From positions 1 to 14,779 of the forward strand of contig DAGQ01000007.1 in NCBI GenBank assembly GCA_002498205.1: a stretch of 14,779 nt of DNA. The letters run 5' to 3'. A program made the position numbers and the translations under genes. The notes below the pieces were generated by a model. The model did no database searches. It was not told the DNA's origin and worked only from the letters and a program-made list of their open reading frames with translations. This DNA comes from Euryarchaeota archaeon UBA596. GTDB taxonomy: Archaea > Thermoplasmatota > Poseidoniia > Poseidoniales > Poseidoniaceae. Shown piece by piece: positions 7,001 through 13,706 of this stretch (positions within the stretch are counted from its first letter, which is position 1; every line of letters begins with the position of its first letter).

Positions 7001-8927
7001 AATATATCCATCTTCAGAAGACAGGCAACTAGCTGAACAATTTATTTCTATTGTTAGTGTAATAAATTCACAAATAGGTGGCTCAGGAATTTTATTAATT
7101 TCTGCTTTGGAGGAATTAATGGAGGAAGGAGGAGAATTACCTGCAAAAACATTGCCTCTTTCAGGTGCAATTAGAGTAATGACAATTCATGCCGCTAAAG
7201 GATTACAATCAAAGGTTGTAGTTTTATGTGGGTTGTTTAATGATGCTCATCATTCACTAAATACGACCACGCGTAATAGATTAGTAGTGACTCCAGAATT
7301 AATGGCTTCTCAATTAAAACCCTGGTCTAGTAAAGAGGGAATAAATAGTGGAATGTGGCAACTATCAAAATTTTTGACACAATCACAAATTCAGGCAGAA
7401 TATAGAAGATTATTGTATGTAGCATTAACGAGAGTAGAAAAACATTTAATTTTAGTTGGAGGAAATAATAATTCTCCAGCCAAAATGTCTGGAAAACATA
7501 ATATTATTATGAAATTAGCAAAACAAGAAAATCCCTCTCTTGGCGAAATGATTTTTTCTGGTATTGAATTTAATTCGACAAATTCAGAAGATAGCCCCTG
7601 GGTTAAACCAAGTGGGAAAAGTCAACTAAATTTACAACCTACAGAATTATATCATAATTCTAGGTTTAAGAAAGGTTTAAGCTCAATTACAATTTTTCAT
7701 TCTTTAGAATGTTTCTCTAATAAAATTTCCAACAAAACTCCATTCTATAAATTAAAACAAGAGGAGAAATTATTAGAATCAAAAATAATACAATTAGAGG
7801 ATACTGCACTAATGCTTACAAGAAAAAATGCATTAAGACTAGCACCACACAAATTAGATGCTGCAGGTTCATGCAAGAGAAGGCATTGGTTAAGTACAAA
7901 TTTAGGCTTAGATTCAGAATCTTTACTTCCTTATACAAAAAGTGAAATAAATTTCGAGAATAAATATCCTAGTCCCGCAGATTTTGGAACAATTTTTCAT
8001 AGGTTAGTTGAAGTAGGAATTGGTAATCCAGCAATTGGTAATAATTTTGATTTACCATTGACTTGGAAAAGAAAACAAAATTCAAAATTATTTGATAAAA
8101 AAGTGGTTGATGAAATCATCAACGAATTATTACCTGTTGATGCTGATGAGAAGGTTACGAAAGAAAGATTAGAAGTCCTTTCAGAATTATTTGAAAATGG
8201 CCCCCTTGGTAAATTATGTTCGGGGGGCACTTTAGACGGATATACAATTGATGGATTACTTACTGAAATGCCATTTGAATGCTCAATTTCACTAGATTCT
8301 GAAGGAATGGGACTTGAATTTTGGACGCCTTATGGTTTGAATAAGACTTCAGAAATTAAGAAAACTACGATATCATTTTCAGGACGAATAGATCTTGTTT
8401 TAGCATTATCTGATGAATCAAATAATCGATTTTTAATGGCTGTTGATATAAAGACTGAAGGAAGTTTATTTGGGTTTAATAAGTTAGATCCTTTTAATGG
8501 AACATCTTTACAGGTACCTGTTGAAAATATAGACAATAGATTTCAGTTAAACTCATCTGAAAAAGAGATTTTAACAAGTCATAGTTTTCAACTGGCATTA
8601 TATAATTACGTTCTGGCATCAATACAAAAAAATAGTGTGGATGGGAGAAAAATATTACCGCCGAGTATATATGTTGCCGCTTCAGGAAGATTGATTTCTT
8701 GGGATGAATCTTTACAAGAGGCTAAACAACAAGAACTGAATAACTTATTAAATTGGATAGTTGATTCTTCAATGAATAAAATAGAGCCTGATGAAATACA
8801 AAGGCAACCTCCAGAGAATGCTGAAATTTGTTCAAAATGCCCGTATAACTCTGGTAAAATAAAGTTATGCGGCCCTTTAGAAAGTGAAATTGGTTTAATA
8901 ACAAACTCGCAAAATAATGCGGATTAA
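4053..8927 (+). CDS. AddA-like SF1A (UvrD/RecB-type) helicase with C-terminal PD-(D/E)XK nuclease
   Basis: A 1624-residue ATP-dependent helicase-nuclease. The start is TTG 4053. Motor motifs in order: Q-motif NRSQ (Gln11), Walker A GAGTGKT (Lys31), motif Ia ITFTNEAADEL (92 onward), Ib TIDSF, motif II DEYQD (568-572), motif III VVGDLKQSIFRFR (Asp611), motif IV MNYR (Arg726), motif V TIHAAKG (His1046-Gly1050) and motif VI YVALTR (Arg1127). The nuclease has Cys1274 (SCKRRHW), His1316 (GTIFHRL), Asp1447 (GRIDLV), Asp1465 and Lys1467 (VDIKTEG), Gln1513 and Tyr1517 (QLALYNY), and C-x2-C-x9-C at 1593, 1596 and 1606. It is expected to unwind and degrade DNA ends together with the preceding AddB-like protein, in the cytoplasm. 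It is roughly 400 residues longer than Bacillus AddA. Two insertions are visible: residues 46-85 (between motifs I and Ia) and about 632-714 (between III and IV). A four-cysteine clamp is not usual in AddA. Nearest alternatives are other two-subunit RecB-like enzymes such as AdnAB. Confidence 0.9.
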   Translation: MKLKHNLNRSQRLGLDIDKHVAIAAGAGTGKTTVMALRYIEHLLNNEQRATILLPQSPRRPLHGPGSLRMPKREQIDLEEWGGLLPSECVAITFTNEAADELRDRIRVLLFEKQQDEDDPRINRKGLIEQMLSLLDEAPIGTIDSFFSSLLKPWMGLVNETPTKENVSDETRPLLSKLAIKNAWRIRNENDAFEAGITTNHTKFIEARNRLSTGLGGRYIAEKMLNELLKQSLFVEESESKIRKLSSGKLEKSDAIKEYIQEMILSISKPGLSRLDEFYNLAKDWHNGCINFSNDLELANALVENSRYAAFDDLIRCGIPNDDWEKLQWLTHFDFIVTTEKNYLKMNSESSSMPSGMLPNHHTEKWPSGIKSLSAIKGAKNKEKAKEIKKIGMKISQLLSENDFAQLRRMGYCAWLFNPTLGFPRHPKGELRGNEFASFPLDVKPSENPLIASIPLQINLLEDLFTVQHGVQSILKKIKLTREIHDYSDIQRLAEDLLLARCPDICRTWYPKGVIQLLDNLPNNPWEDSHIEKALSFASNNLDVYEDLKNRIEILKALRRRFRIFIIDEYQDTNPQQFRLLCRLFGRRKLETSEPKPPKSGWDPTICVVGDLKQSIFRFRQAQVTVMLDTIEMIREINKIEMADEQRLINLRKKQGVSKGSGRDPRPIISKTKTNQFVTGNILEEKMEGSNENILTYSLGDNDEILDYEIQLEREEGYLKLSMNYRTDGKLLLSLNEVFEDLFSEEHDYISGNWYARAQSLKPSNELKDEGGKLEWILPVCLDNEDEDINDLMSPLDPFVKNNGSKSFEREHELLAARLNALIHGKECKILGNDDQNEWINVSKNEKIRPEDIMILVQKRKHIPDLMNRLKNWGIPAIVDRQEGLLNQPIVKALYDLLNAAVNPNNTAVMSALLRSELVCFSDKDLHKLIKSVKNDDNIFELLINFVKDGPTKNMFERWRYLSNSREFITLLEETLDFSDILTIYPSSEDRQLAEQFISIVSVINSQIGGSGILLISALEELMEEGGELPAKTLPLSGAIRVMTIHAAKGLQSKVVVLCGLFNDAHHSLNTTTRNRLVVTPELMASQLKPWSSKEGINSGMWQLSKFLTQSQIQAEYRRLLYVALTRVEKHLILVGGNNNSPAKMSGKHNIIMKLAKQENPSLGEMIFSGIEFNSTNSEDSPWVKPSGKSQLNLQPTELYHNSRFKKGLSSITIFHSLECFSNKISNKTPFYKLKQEEKLLESKIIQLEDTALMLTRKNALRLAPHKLDAAGSCKRRHWLSTNLGLDSESLLPYTKSEINFENKYPSPADFGTIFHRLVEVGIGNPAIGNNFDLPLTWKRKQNSKLFDKKVVDEIINELLPVDADEKVTKERLEVLSELFENGPLGKLCSGGTLDGYTIDGLLTEMPFECSISLDSEGMGLEFWTPYGLNKTSEIKKTTISFSGRIDLVLALSDESNNRFLMAVDIKTEGSLFGFNKLDPFNGTSLQVPVENIDNRFQLNSSEKEILTSHSFQLALYNYVLASIQKNSVDGRKILPPSIYVAASGRLISWDESLQEAKQQELNNLLNWIVDSSMNKIEPDEIQRQPPENAEICSKCPYNSGKIKLCGPLESEIGLITNSQNNAD

Positions 8928-8930
8928 TTG

Positions 8931-9005
8931 ATGTCTCAAGCGTGGCAGTTAATATGGGCGAACTCTTGGGGTGTTCAGAAACTTAGAGGGATTGTTCATG
9001 ACTGA
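8931..9005 (+). other. GC-rich spacer with a 24-codon Trp-rich open frame
   Basis: The gap between the AddA-like gene and the coiled-coil gene is close to half GC (29 of 60 bases at 8931-8990), well above its AT-rich neighbours. It holds ATG 8931 to TGA 9003-9005, encoding 24 residues with three tryptophans (MSQAWQLIWANSWG...). This frame overlaps the first codons of the next gene. No Shine-Dalgarno precedes it, so translation is doubtful. TTAATAT at 8950-8956 could be a weak TATA box. It may be a leader peptide, a structured 5' leader, or chance. Confidence 0.2.
8986..8990 (+). promoter_or_regulatory. Shine-Dalgarno deciding the coiled-coil gene start
   Basis: GAGGG lies seven bases before ATG 8998. 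It would be inside the coding region if the upstream in-frame GTG at 8971 were used, so ATG 8998 is preferred. Confidence 0.6.
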
Positions 9006-9597
9006 CGAGACACCAACAAGCACCATTTCACCCGAATTAAGGATTAAAGAATTAGAAGAAGCACTTAAACAAGAGACAGAAAGAGTTCTCAAAGTTTATG
9101 ATGCATTCTCAGCACAAGAGCAAGAAATTACAACACTTAAAGCAGAGATAGAAGTACTCGAAAAAGAAATCGTAGATAGAGAGATTGAAAAAGAAGGTAT
9201 TGAAGCACTTTTAACTGAAAAAGACAACAGATTAAGAGAAATTGAAATGCGTGGAGCTAAAGCAGGAAAACAAGTAGAATTTTTAGAGCCCGAATTAGAA
9301 AAGATGGAAGAGAAATATATTCGAGAAAAGAATAGGCTTGCCAAAGTATTCGGAATTTCAGAAGAACTTGATAATGATTTACGTTTAGCAGTTACAGAAT
9401 TAAAGGCTAGAGATGATTGGTATGTTGCTCATATGGCATTATTTGAAGATTTGAATAAAGCAATAAAAGATCGATATACGATGATTGAGAAGGCAGTTGA
9501 AGCAGAACGCCAATCACAACATATGCAAAGAGCAATTGAAGAGAGAATGGCTGAAGCGATTGAAGCAAGAGCTGTTGAATTGGCAGAAGAAGAATAG
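8998..9597 (+). CDS. Acidic coiled-coil protein of unknown function
   Basis: A 199-residue soluble protein starting at ATG 8998. After a short Ser/Thr-rich N-terminus (residues 1-12), residues 14-115 are almost uninterrupted Glu/Lys/Leu-rich heptad-like sequence (for example ELEEALKQETERV, AEIEVLEKEIVDREIEKEG), predicting a long coiled coil. A looser segment with LDNDLRLAVTELKARDDWY follows at 124-142. A second charged helix runs from about 158 to the end, finishing in AVELAEEE. There is no signal peptide, membrane segment or catalytic motif. I do not recognise the family. It lies 70 bases after the AddA-like gene on the same strand, so it could be a third member of that operon (for instance a DNA-end or complex-organising factor), but it may have its own promoter in the GC-rich spacer. 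Its stop is one base from the stop of the opposing gene. Confidence 0.75.
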   Translation: MTDETPTSTISPELRIKELEEALKQETERVLKVYDAFSAQEQEITTLKAEIEVLEKEIVDREIEKEGIEALLTEKDNRLREIEMRGAKAGKQVEFLEPELEKMEEKYIREKNRLAKVFGISEELDNDLRLAVTELKARDDWYVAHMALFEDLNKAIKDRYTMIEKAVEAERQSQHMQRAIEERMAEAIEARAVELAEEE

Positions 9598-9598
9598 G

Positions 9599-10315
9599 TC
9601 ACTTTTCTATTTTCTTTATGAATTTCGCAGGAATTCCACCCCAAATTTCTTTTGGCGGGATATTTGTAAACTTTGGTAGTACTGCTCTACTTGCAACTAC
9701 TGAACCATCTCCTATGACACATCCAGGATTAATTTGAGAGCCTGCTCCAATTACAACTTTTTTCCCAATTTTCACTTTTGAAAGGTGAATTCCATCCCTT
9801 TCAAATAAATGACCATTAATTGTAGCATCTCCACCAATAATTGTTCTATCTCCAATTTCTACCATAAAGCAATCATTAACAAATGATGAATTAATTTGTG
9901 CCCCTCTACCAACTTTACATCCCATCATACTGTAGTAAATATTGCCTACAAAAGAAGGAACCATCCACTTTAGAGAAGGTTGAGCTAGTCTGTGAAATAC
10001 CGAAAATACTCCCCAACGAATAGTTAACATACTTTCAGTAGGCTCTCTAGCATCATCAAGTTTTGGCCGAATTATCATTCCTAATATTCCTACAATAATT
10101 AAATCAATTATGCACCATAGTAATGCCCCAATTCCTAATGTTATACCTAATACAATTGCCCTTTGCCAATTTACCCAATCGATAGTCATATTTGATATTT
10201 CTAAAAAAAGTAAAATCCCCGGACTTGCTGCCAATCCCCAAATCACAAATCCTATTGGCATAATTATAATCGAAAGGATTGTTTGAACCCATTTGAATCC
10301 TTTCATTTTAGCCAT
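9599..10315 (-). CDS. Membrane-anchored left-handed beta-helix (hexapeptide-repeat) acyltransferase
   Basis: A 238-residue protein. Residues 9-40 and 53-82 are hydrophobic and form two (possibly three) membrane helices. From about residue 121 to 235 there are imperfect hexapeptide repeats of the left-handed beta-helix, for example VEIGDRTIIGGDATING, VKIGKKVVIGAGSQI and CVIGDGSVVASRAV, ending in the characteristic cap IWGGIPAKFIKKI. The I/V/L-G-x-x-x-x pattern and the GGIPAK tail are typical of acyl- and acetyltransferases of the LpxA/PglD/maltose-acetyltransferase superfamily. His169 (INGHLFE) is a candidate catalytic base. It probably acylates an envelope sugar, lipid or amino compound at the inner face of the membrane; the substrate cannot be told. 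Its ATG lies 16 bases after the transporter stop on the same strand, so it is probably co-transcribed with it. No clear Shine-Dalgarno is seen. Confidence 0.82.
   Translation of the reverse strand: MAKMKGFKWVQTILSIIIMPIGFVIWGLAASPGILLFLEISNMTIDWVNWQRAIVLGITLGIGALLWCIIDLIIVGILGMIIRPKLDDAREPTESMLTIRWGVFSVFHRLAQPSLKWMVPSFVGNIYYSMMGCKVGRGAQINSSFVNDCFMVEIGDRTIIGGDATINGHLFERDGIHLSKVKIGKKVVIGAGSQINPGCVIGDGSVVASRAVLPKFTNIPPKEIWGGIPAKFIKKIEK
9601..9617 (+). terminator. Possible T-rich archaeal terminator for the rightward operon
   Basis: ACTTTTCTATTTTCTTT follows four bases after the coiled-coil stop and is the only T-run directly after the rightward block. Archaeal termination can occur at such oligo-T tracts. 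It lies inside the 3' end of the opposing acyltransferase gene, so it is also coding sequence. Confidence 0.3.
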
Positions 10316-10331
10316 AAAATCACGTAATTAA

Positions 10332-12353
10332 TTATTCAGAAATTTGTCCACGATTACGAGCATCTTCTTCTTCTGCAACACGAATACCTTCTTCAAGATC
10401 TACTCGGCTAGTTAGGAAAGTTCCAGCCAAAATTACAAGAGTAATACTAAGAATTGCCACACGGCTATCAAATAATGAACTCGCAATACCATATAGGAAT
10501 GTACCAATCATTGCAGCGGATTTTCCTAAGAAACCAAAGAAACCAAAGAATTCAGAAGTACGTGTTTCTGGAATTAGTTTTGTGAACATTGAACGTGCTT
10601 GTGCACCAGCTGAACCCATTGCAATACCAACAAACATACCTAGAATAATCCATTGCATCGATACAGTGATTCCAAGTGGTGCCCACAAATATTCTCTTAC
10701 TGTTTTTGGCCACCAATCTATTGGTCCTCCTTGATCAACTTGCGTAGGGTGTCTATCGCCAACCTCATGTTCACCATCTATCTCCTCTGGTCCACCTACA
10801 AATATTATTGAAAACCGATGATCACTTGCATTTCCAAAGTTATCAACAATTGATGTAGCATTATCTTCTGTAATTGTTTTTGTTTCATTAACACTTTGAC
10901 CAGCTTCACCAGCTAATACAGATGCACCAAAGATTCCAACACCAATTAACACGACTATTGCTAAAACCCCAATCAGTCCCATTTCTTGTTTTTGAATAAA
11001 CATCATTCCAGCACCTAATAATGCAACCATGATTAAGATGAATAAACAAACTAGTAATCCTTTCCCAATTGAACTTTCTCCAGCATCATCCACACTATAA
11101 TCGGGATCAGGGAAAAATTCTTGGAAGTTATTACGGAACTCAGCATCGCCACTAGAGGTTTCACCAACCCAATTTTCATATCCTCTATTATACAGAGTTT
11201 CCATTTCATAAAGTTCAGTAGTTTCATTATATGTAAAAGTAAAATCATAACGATTTGCATCATCAGGAACACCATCGCCATCATCATCTGTACTTGGGTC
11301 CAATTCTAAAGGAGCAAATCCAGCAGCTGCTATTGCTACGAAGCAATAAATTATCAGTGCCAACATTAATGCGAATTTAGTTCCTTTAATATCTGCTAAT
11401 TTACCAAAGACAATAGTCATTGGTACTGCAACTACGTTAATCGTTAATAGTAAAAGAACATTCATACTTTGGTCAATTCTTAGTACAGATTCACCAAATG
11501 CACTAGCCATACTAGCTATCGTATTTACCCCATCATAGAACAATAAGTAAGCAACCAAAAATAACGCAAGGACTTTGAACTTTTTAACTTCTTTAAATGT
11601 ATTAAAAACCTGAGAATAAGCAACCTTAGTTGCATTTTTTATGCCCCTCCACTCCATGTTTGAAGGTATTTCAGGTTCTGGAGTCCATTTGAACATCATC
11701 ATTCCAAATCCCCACCACCATAAAGAAGTAGTAGCAAATATAACTGCCAATTTGAAATTAGTATCCCAATTAAATGGTCCAAGTAGAATTATCAAGTGGA
11801 AAACTAATACCAATGAACCTCCCATAAATCCGTAGGCATAACCCCAAGAAGATACGTGATCTTGACAATTTTTGGGTGCTAAATATGGCATGAAGGAATA
11901 ATAGATTACATTACCTCCAGTAAATCCTATTGTACCAATAGTATACATCATTGCTAGAATGATATATCCTTGAGAACCAAAATAAGGTGCGGCCCCCATC
12001 ATTGCTGTAAATCCAATACCAGCAATAGTATACCATTTAAGCAATTTTTTCTTAACAGGCATTTTATCAGCAATTACTCCTAATGCCGGAGCAGTAATTA
12101 CAACAAATACCATCGAGAAAGTCAAAACATATGCATAAAATGTATCACCAGATTGAGTTCCTGTTGCAAGATTGTATAAACTAGCCATTAAAGCAGGAGC
12201 AATTACAGTCATTACTGTAAGTGCATAAGCTTGATTAGCCCAGTCAAAGAAATACCATCCTTTCAATGATTTTTTCTTGTCTGCGGGCATTTCAGACATT
12301 ATTTTTTTAACAATATCTGAGTTATTTTTATTGTTTGCTGAGACTTCACTCAT
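10332..12353 (-). CDS. UMF1/Atg22-like MFS transporter with a large extracytoplasmic insertion
   Basis: A 673-residue polytopic membrane protein. The N-terminal GWYFFDWANQAY (residues 32-43) is the signature of the UMF1/Atg22 branch of the major facilitator superfamily, and an MFS-type loop with basic residues (GVIADKMPVKKKLL) lies at 92-105. I count about 14 membrane helices: nine up to residue 346, an extra pair at about 431-453 and 458-481, then three at about 562-582, 606-624 and 630-648. Between helix 9 and the C-terminal helices, where UMF1 proteins normally have a short loop, there is an insertion of roughly 215 residues. It contains a DxDxDG-type loop (LDPSTDDDGDGVPDD, 351-365), several N-x-S/T sequons (376, 489, 498, 508) and the extra helix pair. 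Usual family members are near 420-500 residues. Family members are linked to efflux of amino acids or sugars; the substrate is unknown here. It is upstream of, and probably co-transcribed with, the acyltransferase. ATG 12353 has no strong Shine-Dalgarno. Confidence 0.85.
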   Translation of the reverse strand: MSEVSANNKNNSDIVKKIMSEMPADKKKSLKGWYFFDWANQAYALTVMTVIAPALMASLYNLATGTQSGDTFYAYVLTFSMVFVVITAPALGVIADKMPVKKKLLKWYTIAGIGFTAMMGAAPYFGSQGYIILAMMYTIGTIGFTGGNVIYYSFMPYLAPKNCQDHVSSWGYAYGFMGGSLVLVFHLIILLGPFNWDTNFKLAVIFATTSLWWWGFGMMMFKWTPEPEIPSNMEWRGIKNATKVAYSQVFNTFKEVKKFKVLALFLVAYLLFYDGVNTIASMASAFGESVLRIDQSMNVLLLLTINVVAVPMTIVFGKLADIKGTKFALMLALIIYCFVAIAAAGFAPLELDPSTDDDGDGVPDDANRYDFTFTYNETTELYEMETLYNRGYENWVGETSSGDAEFRNNFQEFFPDPDYSVDDAGESSIGKGLLVCLFILIMVALLGAGMMFIQKQEMGLIGVLAIVVLIGVGIFGASVLAGEAGQSVNETKTITEDNATSIVDNFGNASDHRFSIIFVGGPEEIDGEHEVGDRHPTQVDQGGPIDWWPKTVREYLWAPLGITVSMQWIILGMFVGIAMGSAGAQARSMFTKLIPETRTSEFFGFFGFLGKSAAMIGTFLYGIASSLFDSRVAILSITLVILAGTFLTSRVDLEEGIRVAEEEDARNRGQISE

Positions 12354-12373
12354 AACTTGTCCGATTCAGTTTA

Positions 12374-12410
12374 GGTTTAATATATGTAGGGCTTACTTGG
12401 TTTAAAAAGT
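12374..12410. promoter_or_regulatory. Divergent promoter region between transporter and RaSEA genes
   Basis: TTTAAAAA at 12401-12408 is a TATA-like box placed to start rightward transcription near 12427-12432, some 25 bases ahead of the RaSEA GTG. For the leftward transporter, either the same AT block read in reverse or TTAATATAT at 12378-12386 could serve; the second would give an almost leaderless transcript. TTGGTTTAAAA at 12397-12407 is identical to 266-276. Confidence 0.4.
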
Positions 12411-12440
12411 AAATTAGTAAATTATTTCAATTTAAATGAA

Positions 12441-12446
12441 AGAGGG
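12441..12446 (+). promoter_or_regulatory. Shine-Dalgarno deciding the RaSEA GTG start
   Basis: AGAGGG lies eight bases before GTG 12455. The only nearby ATG (12453) is out of frame and followed at once by TGA, so GTG is the best start. Confidence 0.6.
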
Positions 12447-12454
12447 TTTCAAAT

Positions 12455-13612
12455 GTGAAAACTGATTACGATGTAATAATGGTAAACTTATTCCCGTCAG
12501 AAAAATCTGGTGTAAAGTTGCATTATTTAATTAAAGCACCAGAAAATACCCCTTGGGCTTTAGAGAAAAAAAATTCGTGGGATGCTTCAAAACCAGCCAC
12601 TGTTTATGTAACACCAGAATTAACCAGAGATGGAATACCATGTAAAGCGGCAACTGTAATTTTACGAACAAAAGGATGCCATTGGTGGTGGAGTTCTGGA
12701 TGTACATTTTGTGGATATTTTAATGATACAAGAGATGATGTTACAAATGAAGATTTACATAATCAATGGAATTATTCGATGAAAAAACTAAAAAATTTTG
12801 AAGAAGTTGAAATGATTAAAGTTTACACATCTGGAAGTTTACTTGAAGATAGAGAAATTCCAATAGAATTTCAAGAGTTTGTTTTGAAAGAAACCCATAA
12901 ATTAGGTAAACATCTTGTTATTGAATCAAGAACGGAACAATTAACATCGGATAAATTATCTTGGGCTAAAAATTTCAATCCAAATTTCACAGTTGCAATT
13001 GGTTTAGAGGCATATGATGATGAAGTACTTCGTTTTCATATCAATAAAGGATTTACCTTAAAATCATGGCATAAAGCAGTAAAACAATTAAAAGATCATG
13101 ATTTAAGAATTAAATCTTATTTAATGTTCAAACCCCCATTTATGTCTGAAGGAGAATCATTAACTCAATGTATTAAATGGGTAAAGTCAGTAGCAAGTGA
13201 TTCTGATGAGATTTCAATTAATCCAATGAATATTCAAAGAGGAACAATTATTGATAGGTTATATCGAAATGGAGACTATAGACCTCCCTGGTTATGGTCA
13301 CTTGTCGAATTAATAAAACAAGTACATCCATATGTTAGATCTGGAGATGAAGTAATTTCTAGATTAATTGTTCATCCAACGGCAGCAGGAAAACCTAGAG
13401 GTGCACATAATTGTGGAACATGTGATGAGGAGGTTGCCGCCGCTATTGAAAGATATTCAGTGAGCGGTACCTTAGAAGAATTTTCTGATTTATCTTGTGA
13501 ATGTTATTCAAGATGGAAAGAAGAGATATATAGTGATCAAAATCTTCCAGTTCCAATTGGTGTTGGATTAAATAGAAGAAATAAAATTGAAAAATTATTT
13601 GATTTCTATTAA
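12455..13612 (+). CDS. raSEA: Archaeosine biosynthesis radical SAM enzyme (RaSEA-like)
   Basis: A 385-residue cytoplasmic radical SAM protein, typical length for the family. The cluster motif is C-x7-C-x2-C (Cys75, Cys83, Cys86) within TKGCHWWWSSGCTFCGY; the wide first spacing and the GCTxCGY context match the RaSEA family (TIGR01210) as I remember it, not the common Cx3Cx2C. Later segments fit a radical SAM barrel: KVYTSGSLL, HLVIESRTEQ, VAIGLEAYDDEVLRFHINKG and IKSYLMFKPP. The C-terminal domain has HNCGTCDEEV (Cys320, Cys323) and LSCECYSRW (Cys348, Cys350), a probable second metal or Fe-S site. By family knowledge RaSEA works with ArcS: ArcS attaches lysine to preQ0 at position 15 of tRNA, and RaSEA cleaves that adduct to yield archaeosine. 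No arcS is in this window. The gene is divergent from the transporter and starts with GTG. Confidence 0.85.
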   Translation: MKTDYDVIMVNLFPSEKSGVKLHYLIKAPENTPWALEKKNSWDASKPATVYVTPELTRDGIPCKAATVILRTKGCHWWWSSGCTFCGYFNDTRDDVTNEDLHNQWNYSMKKLKNFEEVEMIKVYTSGSLLEDREIPIEFQEFVLKETHKLGKHLVIESRTEQLTSDKLSWAKNFNPNFTVAIGLEAYDDEVLRFHINKGFTLKSWHKAVKQLKDHDLRIKSYLMFKPPFMSEGESLTQCIKWVKSVASDSDEISINPMNIQRGTIIDRLYRNGDYRPPWLWSLVELIKQVHPYVRSGDEVISRLIVHPTAAGKPRGAHNCGTCDEEVAAAIERYSVSGTLEEFSDLSCECYSRWKEEIYSDQNLPVPIGVGLNRRNKIEKLFDFY

Positions 13613-13643
13613 TCAAAATTATCTATTTGAGTGCTAATTAGGG

Positions 13644-13660
13644 CATGACCTTGGTCAATG
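13644..13660. repeat. Short near-perfect inverted repeat
   Basis: CATGACC-TT-GGTCAATG forms a palindrome with one unpaired A in the right arm. It lies in the 94-base gap between the RaSEA gene and the small membrane protein gene. It could be an operator or a small hairpin; there is no T-run directly after it, so a terminator is less likely. The rest of the gap shows nothing except the downstream Shine-Dalgarno (AAGGTGAT, 13696-13703). Confidence 0.3.
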
Positions 13661-13706
13661 TTTATGACACCATTAATGTTCGCCAAACTATCTTTAAGGT
13701 GATAGC

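Noticed and set aside
8928..8997. tRNA or other known RNA gene in the GC-rich spacer.
   Set aside because: No cloverleaf arms or T-loop (GGTTCRA) could be found on either strand; too short for a full tRNA gene with its flanks.
9485..9679. Rightward 64-codon frame spanning the convergent stops.
   Set aside because: It overlaps the ends of two better-supported genes in another frame and has no SD or recognisable motif.
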